Part shown: piece by piece, positions 7,305 through 11,243 of the stretch
Numbering within the stretch: position 1 is the stretch's first letter
Layout: every line of letters begins with the position of its first letter
Assembly: GCA_023390675.1 (NCBI GenBank)
Contig: JAEWCK010000093.1
Span: 1 to 11,243 of the forward strand
Length of the DNA stretch: 11,243 nucleotides
Direction of reading: 5' to 3'
Source of the DNA: Pseudomonadota bacterium
GTDB taxonomy: Bacteria > Pseudomonadota > Alphaproteobacteria > Sphingomonadales > Sphingomonadaceae
Translations under genes and position numbers: made by a program
The notes under the pieces: model-generated
Told to the model about the DNA's origin: nothing
Databases searched by the model: none
Seen by the model: the letters and a program-made list of their open reading frames with translations, nothing else

Positions 7305-7396
7305 AGCGTATAGAGTGTTGCTTAGATAACACACGCTCGCCGAAAAGCGTGTCGATATGCAACCGAAACGCTGCGCGCGCGTCGTGGAGAAACGCT
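7305..7396 (+). promoter_or_regulatory. Alternating AGCGT/ACGCT elements in the receptor leader
   Basis: The pentamer occurs in alternating orientation: AGCGT 7305, ACGCT 7333, AGCGT 7346, ACGCT 7368 and ACGCT 7392. Hairpin A pairs AGCGT plus GTGTT (7305-7319) with AACACACGCT (7328-7337), leaving a 5-nt bulge. Hairpin B pairs ACACGCT (7331-7337) with AGCGTGT (7346-7352). They share bases and exclude each other. The last two elements are direct repeats of GAAACGCT, 24 bp apart. This could be an RNA switch-like leader or a set of protein sites. No function is known. Confidence 0.4.
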
Positions 7397-7458
7397 CGGG
7401 AGAAAAACCAGAAACAACGGGCGGGGAGGGGCGAGGTTTCCACCTAAGGGGATTTGTC

Positions 7459-10458
7459 ATGCGTACCGCTTTTCGTTTCCGCCCCGCGCTCGCTTTGACG
7501 GCGTCGCTTGCCGCATTGGTGATCGCGATGCCCGCCGCGGCGCAGACGACACCGGCCGATTCCACGCAGGATACGACAGTCGCGCCCACCGACGACACCC
7601 AGACCGTCGAGGACAGCGGCGCGATCGTCGTCACCGGATCGCGCATCCGCCAGGCGCCAGGATTTGATTCGCCCAACCCGGTCGTCTCGATCGGCGCCGA
7701 TACGATCCAGGAATCGGGCACGACCAACCTCACCGATTTCCTCTCGGGATATCCTGCGCTCGTTGGCTCGTCGGGCTCGAGCGCCAATTCGGGCGACCGC
7801 GCCGGCATCGGCGAGACCGGCCTCAACTTGCTCGATCTGCGCAATCTCGGCCGCGCGCGCACGCTGGTGCTGGTCGACGGTCGCCGCCATGTCGCGGGCG
7901 TCCCCGGCGAGCAGTCGGTCGACATCAACACGATCCCGTCCGACCTCGTCTCGGGCATCGACGTGCTCACCGGCGGCGCTTCGGCGATCTACGGTGCAGA
8001 CGGCGTCAGCGGCGTCGTCAATTTCCGCATGAAGCAGGATTTCGAGGGTCTCTCGGTGCGCGCGCAGGCGGGCATTTCGGATCGCGGCGACGCCGGCCAG
8101 CGGCTTTTCTCGATCACTGCGGGCAAGAACTTTGCGGGCGGCCGCGGCAATGTCGCGCTCGCCTATGAATATGGCGCCGACGACCAACTGATGGCGCGCA
8201 ACCGGCGCGAGCTGAGTGGGACCAATCCCTTCGTGTTCGTGCTCAACCCCAACGATCCGAACGACGACCCGAACCTGCCCGACCGGATTCCGCTCCAGAA
8301 CATCCGTTACGGGCTCTCTTCGCCCAACGGAGCGGTCGACATCGATGGCGACTACGTTCCCGAGTTCGACGGCGACGGCAACATCTTCGACAATGGCGTC
8401 GATATGGGCGAGGGCTTCGTTCAAGGCGGCTCGAGCACGCTCGTCTCGCGCTACTATAACGATCTGTTCCCCAAGATCGAACGCCACGTCGTCAACGGCC
8501 TCGCGCATTTCGACGTCAGCGACGGACTGACGCTGTTTGCCGAGGGCAAATACGCGAACGTCCGCTCCTTCTCGCTGGCGCAGCCGACCTTCGAGTACGG
8601 CACGTTCATCGAGGCGGATAACCCCTATCTCCCCGCCAACATCGCCGCGGCGATCGATCCGGCACTGGGCGGCGTGCTCGTCAATCGCGATTATTTCGAC
8701 CTCGGTCAGCGCGGCGAGGACATCAAGCGCGAGACACTGCGCTTCGTCGGCGGCGCTCGCGGCGAACTGTCCGAGCATCTGCGCTACGAAGCGTCGTACG
8801 TCTGGGGCCAGACCAAGGTCCGGAGCCGCTATATCGGCGACATCTACAATGACCGCTTCTTCGCGGCGGTCGATGCAGTCACCGATCCGGCGACCGGTCG
8901 GCCGACGTGCCGCGTCAACCTCGATCCGGCCTGGACTCCCAACCAGCCGTTCGAGAGCGGCCGGACGGTGATGGATCCAACCACCTTCCAGCCGGGGCAG
9001 TGCCTGCCGATCAACATCCTCGGCGAGGGGAAGAGCGATCCGGCCGCGATCGCCTGGATCACGGCGCCCACTACCGATTACTCGACGATCACGCAGGAAG
9101 TGGCCTCGGCCTCGTTCTCGGGCGATACCGGCGGCTTCTTCAACCTCCCCGGTGGCCCGGTTGGCTTCGCGCTTGGCGCGGAGTATCGTCGCGAGAGCAG
9201 CAGCTTCAATCCCGATCCGATCGAGCAGCAGGGGCTGACCTATACCAACGTGCTCTCGCCGACCAAGGGCAGCTTCAACGTCAAGGAAGCGTTTGGCGAA
9301 GTCAGCCTGCCGATCGTCAAGGACGTCACGCTGCTGCGCCGGCTCGAAGTGGGAGGCGCGGTGCGCTTCTCCGACTATTCGACGATCGGCAACACCTTCA
9401 CCTGGAAGGTGAACGGCACCTGGTCGCCGGTGGAGGATATCACCTTCCGCGGCACCTATTCGGTGGCGATCCGCGCGCCGAACATCAGCGAGCTCTACAG
9501 CGGGCTGGGTCAGACCTTCGAGTTCTTCAACGATCCGTGCCTGCCGGCGAACCTCAACAACGGGACATCCTCCCGCGCCACCAATTGCTCGACGCTGCTC
9601 ACCAGCCTGGGCGCCAATCCTGCGACCTATGACGATACCCGGACCTTCAACATTCCGGGCATGCAGGGCGGCAATCCCAACCTGACCGAGGAGAAGGCCA
9701 AGACGTGGACCGCGGGCGTGGTGCTGACGCCCAGCTTCATCCGCGGGCTGACCCTTTCGGCCGACTGGTACGACATCCGCCTCAACAACGCGATAAACAC
9801 GGTCGACGCGCAGCAGCTCGCCGAGCTCTGCGTCGATCAGCCGGACCTCAACAATGTGTTCTGCAACGCGATCGTGCGCCAGAACGGTGCGGGCGGCCCC
9901 AATGTCGCGGCGGGCAACATCATCGGCTTCACCAAGACGCCGCAGAACGTCGCCGAATTCCGTACCTCGGGCCTCGAGCTTAACCTCAACTGGCGGATCC
10001 GCACCGACAATCTCGGCACCTTCAACCTGAAGGTGCAGGGCAACTACCTCGACAAGCTGTCGTTCGTCGGTACCCCCGGCGCCGATCCGACGGACTCGCG
10101 AGGAGTGGCGTTCGCGCCGAAATATCAGGTCAACGCCGATCTGACCTGGCATAGCGGGCCGCTGACGCTCAACTATGGCGTGCTGTGGTTCGATAAGACG
10201 CTGCGCTATTCGAACCTGACCGTTGCCGGCGATCCCGACTACGTCGCGCCCGAATACTTGTACTACAAGGCGCACTTCACGCACGACATCTATGCGAGCG
10301 TCGATGTGGGCGACAAGTTCCAGCTCTATGGTGGCGTCAACAACCTGTTCGATCAGAAGCCGGACATCGCCACCACCGGGCTCGGCGGTTATCCGGTCGA
10401 TTACAGGGGTCGCTTCCTGTTCGTCGGGGCGAAGGTGAAGCTGCCGAAGCTCTTCTGA
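7459..10458 (+). CDS. TonB-dependent outer-membrane receptor
   Basis: The 999-residue product is a TonB-dependent receptor. It has a signal peptide (about 1-28, ending MPAAAQ), a TonB-box-like IVVTGSRI near residue 55, and a plug domain to about residue 200 with DLRNLGRARTLVLVDGRRH and GGASAIYGADGVSGVVNF. A long 22-strand-type barrel follows, closing with GVNNLFDQKPD and a C-terminal Phe as required for outer-membrane insertion. It takes up a ligand using energy from TonB-ExbBD; the substrate cannot be read from sequence. Three close Cys pairs (C484/C515, C694/C710, C791/C802) probably form disulfides in surface loops. An Asp-rich stretch at 294-311 (DIDGD...DGDGN) resembles calcium-binding loops. 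AAGGGG, 7 nt before ATG 7459, sets the start; the open frame extends upstream to 7357 but the signal peptide excludes that. Terminators lie on both sides. Confidence 0.95.
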   Translation: MRTAFRFRPALALTASLAALVIAMPAAAQTTPADSTQDTTVAPTDDTQTVEDSGAIVVTGSRIRQAPGFDSPNPVVSIGADTIQESGTTNLTDFLSGYPALVGSSGSSANSGDRAGIGETGLNLLDLRNLGRARTLVLVDGRRHVAGVPGEQSVDINTIPSDLVSGIDVLTGGASAIYGADGVSGVVNFRMKQDFEGLSVRAQAGISDRGDAGQRLFSITAGKNFAGGRGNVALAYEYGADDQLMARNRRELSGTNPFVFVLNPNDPNDDPNLPDRIPLQNIRYGLSSPNGAVDIDGDYVPEFDGDGNIFDNGVDMGEGFVQGGSSTLVSRYYNDLFPKIERHVVNGLAHFDVSDGLTLFAEGKYANVRSFSLAQPTFEYGTFIEADNPYLPANIAAAIDPALGGVLVNRDYFDLGQRGEDIKRETLRFVGGARGELSEHLRYEASYVWGQTKVRSRYIGDIYNDRFFAAVDAVTDPATGRPTCRVNLDPAWTPNQPFESGRTVMDPTTFQPGQCLPINILGEGKSDPAAIAWITAPTTDYSTITQEVASASFSGDTGGFFNLPGGPVGFALGAEYRRESSSFNPDPIEQQGLTYTNVLSPTKGSFNVKEAFGEVSLPIVKDVTLLRRLEVGGAVRFSDYSTIGNTFTWKVNGTWSPVEDITFRGTYSVAIRAPNISELYSGLGQTFEFFNDPCLPANLNNGTSSRATNCSTLLTSLGANPATYDDTRTFNIPGMQGGNPNLTEEKAKTWTAGVVLTPSFIRGLTLSADWYDIRLNNAINTVDAQQLAELCVDQPDLNNVFCNAIVRQNGAGGPNVAAGNIIGFTKTPQNVAEFRTSGLELNLNWRIRTDNLGTFNLKVQGNYLDKLSFVGTPGADPTDSRGVAFAPKYQVNADLTWHSGPLTLNYGVLWFDKTLRYSNLTVAGDPDYVAPEYLYYKAHFTHDIYASVDVGDKFQLYGGVNNLFDQKPDIATTGLGGYPVDYRGRFLFVGAKVKLPKLF

Positions 10459-10480
10459 GCGGCGCGCATAGCCACCCGTG

Positions 10481-10512
10481 AAAGGGGCTCGGCTTTGGCT
10501 GGGCCCCTTTTT
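10481..10512 (+). terminator. Intrinsic terminator of the TonB-dependent receptor
   Basis: AAAGGGGCTCGGC and GCTGGGCCCCTTT pair over 13 bp (two G-U pairs) around a TTTG loop. The stem runs into TTTTT. It starts 22 bp after the receptor stop codon and is a textbook Rho-independent terminator. Confidence 0.92.
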
Positions 10513-10561
10513 CGTTGGAACGCGCCGGCACCGATCCACGTTATGCGCCCGACAGGGAGAA

Positions 10562-10804
10562 ATGGACGTGCGGCGTGCAGTGATCGGCAAGATCGCGGTA
10601 GGACTGATGGCGGTGTCCGTCTGCGGCGGCATGGCGGGCATGGGCCTCGCCAACTACACCGAATCGGGCAGCTTCCACTTCTACAAGCAGGCGCGGATGC
10701 CCGAATGGCGGCCCGAGCCCGAATATGTCGCGGCGGTGCAGACGAGCGATCTCGCCGCGTCCGCGTCGGCCGCATCGTTCGAAGACGCGGTCGAGACGCG
10801 CTGA
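10562..10804 (+). CDS. Small exported or membrane-anchored hypothetical protein (80 aa)
   Basis: ATG 10562 has an AGGGAGA ribosome site just upstream and gives an 80-residue product. Residues 2-5 are charged (DVRR), and 6-30 are hydrophobic and Gly/Met-rich (AVIGKIAVGLMAVSVCGGMA). This could be a signal peptide cleaved about A30/N31 or an uncleaved anchor. The remaining 50 residues are polar, with an aromatic patch (FHFYKQARMPEWRPEPEY) and an Ala/Ser-rich tail. A longer frame from 10478 would start inside the terminator hairpin and is rejected. I know no family. It lies 74 bp before the kinase-like gene on the same strand and may share its transcript. Confidence 0.75.
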   Translation: MDVRRAVIGKIAVGLMAVSVCGGMAGMGLANYTESGSFHFYKQARMPEWRPEPEYVAAVQTSDLAASASAASFEDAVETR

Positions 10805-10845
10805 GCCTTCTTCCCGCCGGGCGACGCTTTGCCTAAGGACTAGGG

Positions 10846-10881
10846 ATGAGCTTGGGCAATGGTCGCGGGAGCGCGGCTTGA
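10846..10881 (+). CDS. Possible 11-residue leader peptide
   Basis: ATG 10846 opens the frame MSLGNGRGSAA and ends at TGA 10879-10881. AAGGA lies 6 nt upstream. The stop overlaps the TTG start of the next gene as TTGA, the arrangement of translational coupling. It could instead be chance, or the true kinase N-terminus displaced by a one-base sequence error. Only the reading frame and ribosome site are seen. Confidence 0.25.
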   Translation: MSLGNGRGSAA

Positions 10882-11243
10882 TCGACATTTCGCAATCGGC
10901 CGCCGCGGCAGCGGGTGCGGCGCTCGCGCTGCTCGTGATCGCTTCGGTATGGGCGCTGTTCACCGGGCTGCGCGCGCGCGCCCAGGCGGCGCATTTCGCG
11001 GACACCAATGCCCGACTGGAGGCGCTGACTGGGGGTTCGCCCGCGCAGGCAATGGTCGTGCGCGCCGACGGGCGGATCGAGACGCCGCGACGGCTCGCGG
11101 ACTGGCTGGGGCTCGAGACGCTGCCGCGCGAGCTGGGCGAATTGAGCGGAGGCACGGGCGGGCTCGTCGCTGAGGACGCCGACGCGCTCGGCGTCCATGT
11201 CGCCGCTGCGCAGAAGGCGGGCAAGCCTTTCGCTATGTCGGTG
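10878..11243 (+). CDS. N-terminal part of a membrane-anchored sensor-kinase-like protein (partial)
   Basis: An open frame runs from TTG 10878 to the window edge (122 codons, no stop). GGGAG lies 6 nt upstream of the TTG. Residues 8-28 form one transmembrane helix (ALALLVIASVWALF), followed by a basic stretch (RARAQ) and a short coiled-coil-like linker. From about residue 56 comes a PAS-like region (AQAMVVRADGRIETPRRLADWLGL). This is the layout of an alphaproteobacterial PAS sensor kinase with one membrane anchor. A DivL-like cell-cycle kinase is a fair guess, since such a gene is, from memory, often near ahcY and the tsaE-addB-addA-trxA cluster in alphaproteobacteria. The kinase domain itself lies outside the window, so this is not proven. 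Confidence 0.6.
   Translation, partial: MIDISQSAAAAAGAALALLVIASVWALFTGLRARAQAAHFADTNARLEALTGGSPAQAMVVRADGRIETPRRLADWLGLETLPRELGELSGGTGGLVAEDADALGVHVAAAQKAGKPFAMSV

Noticed and set aside
7357..7458. Upstream extension of the TonB receptor to 7357
   Set aside because: The extra 34 residues are basic and lie in the leader; the signal peptide and ribosome site both point to ATG 7459.
7444..10653. A 1069-codon open frame on the minus strand across the TonB-receptor gene
   Set aside because: It is the antisense shadow of a GC-rich gene. Its product is Arg/Ala/Asp/Val-rich with no family features, while the plus-strand frame has a full receptor architecture.
10541..11224. A 227-codon open frame on the minus strand at the right edge
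   Set aside because: Ser/Arg/Ala-rich antisense shadow of the 80-residue gene and the kinase-like gene, which have ribosome sites and membrane segments in their own frames.

Overview
The window reads as chromosomal DNA of a GC-rich alphaproteobacterium, most likely a sphingomonad (Sphingomonas or a close relative). This rests on the gene content, on the style of the TonB-dependent receptor, and on the palindromic intergenic repeats of the type with CCCGGC-GAAA-GCCGGG stems. It carries nine well-supported genes, one small acidic open reading frame and one partial gene at the right edge. No transposase, phage gene, CRISPR array, rRNA or tRNA was seen.

Layout. Bases 1-2856 form a minus-strand block, read from right to left: a Prx5-type peroxiredoxin, a 79-residue DUF883-like small membrane protein, AMP nucleosidase (amn) and a 47-residue acidic protein. 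Palindromic repeats sit at several junctions of this block, including a 124-bp nested-palindrome element and a REP-like hairpin pair. Bases 2977-5105 run on the plus strand: a YqgE/AlgH-family protein, then an exported protein with a lectin-like N-terminal part and a TolB/PD40 beta-propeller. A LacI-type operator candidate lies just before the second gene. A secreted four-cysteine protein (5111-5632, minus) converges on the propeller gene with only 5 bp between the stop codons. Bases 5829-11243 run on the plus strand: S-adenosylhomocysteinase (ahcY), a strong terminator, a 999-residue TonB-dependent receptor, another strong terminator, an 80-residue small exported or membrane protein, and the N-terminal 122 residues of a membrane-anchored protein that looks like a sensor kinase (possibly DivL-like).

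How the genes relate. These are mostly separate housekeeping or envelope units rather than one pathway. AhcY recycles S-adenosylhomocysteine in the methyl cycle. A perfect 20-bp AT-rich palindrome upstream of it looks like the operator of a SAH/SAM-cycle regulator (SahR is the best candidate). Amn works in purine salvage, and the peroxiredoxin detoxifies peroxides. The propeller protein and the receptor are envelope proteins that may serve nutrient scavenging. No clearly undescribed multi-gene system is visible. The points most worth a second look are regulatory: the ahcY palindrome, the LacI-type site, the alternating AGCGT/ACGCT elements in the receptor leader, the TTGA start/stop overlap before the kinase-like gene, and the 124-bp element.
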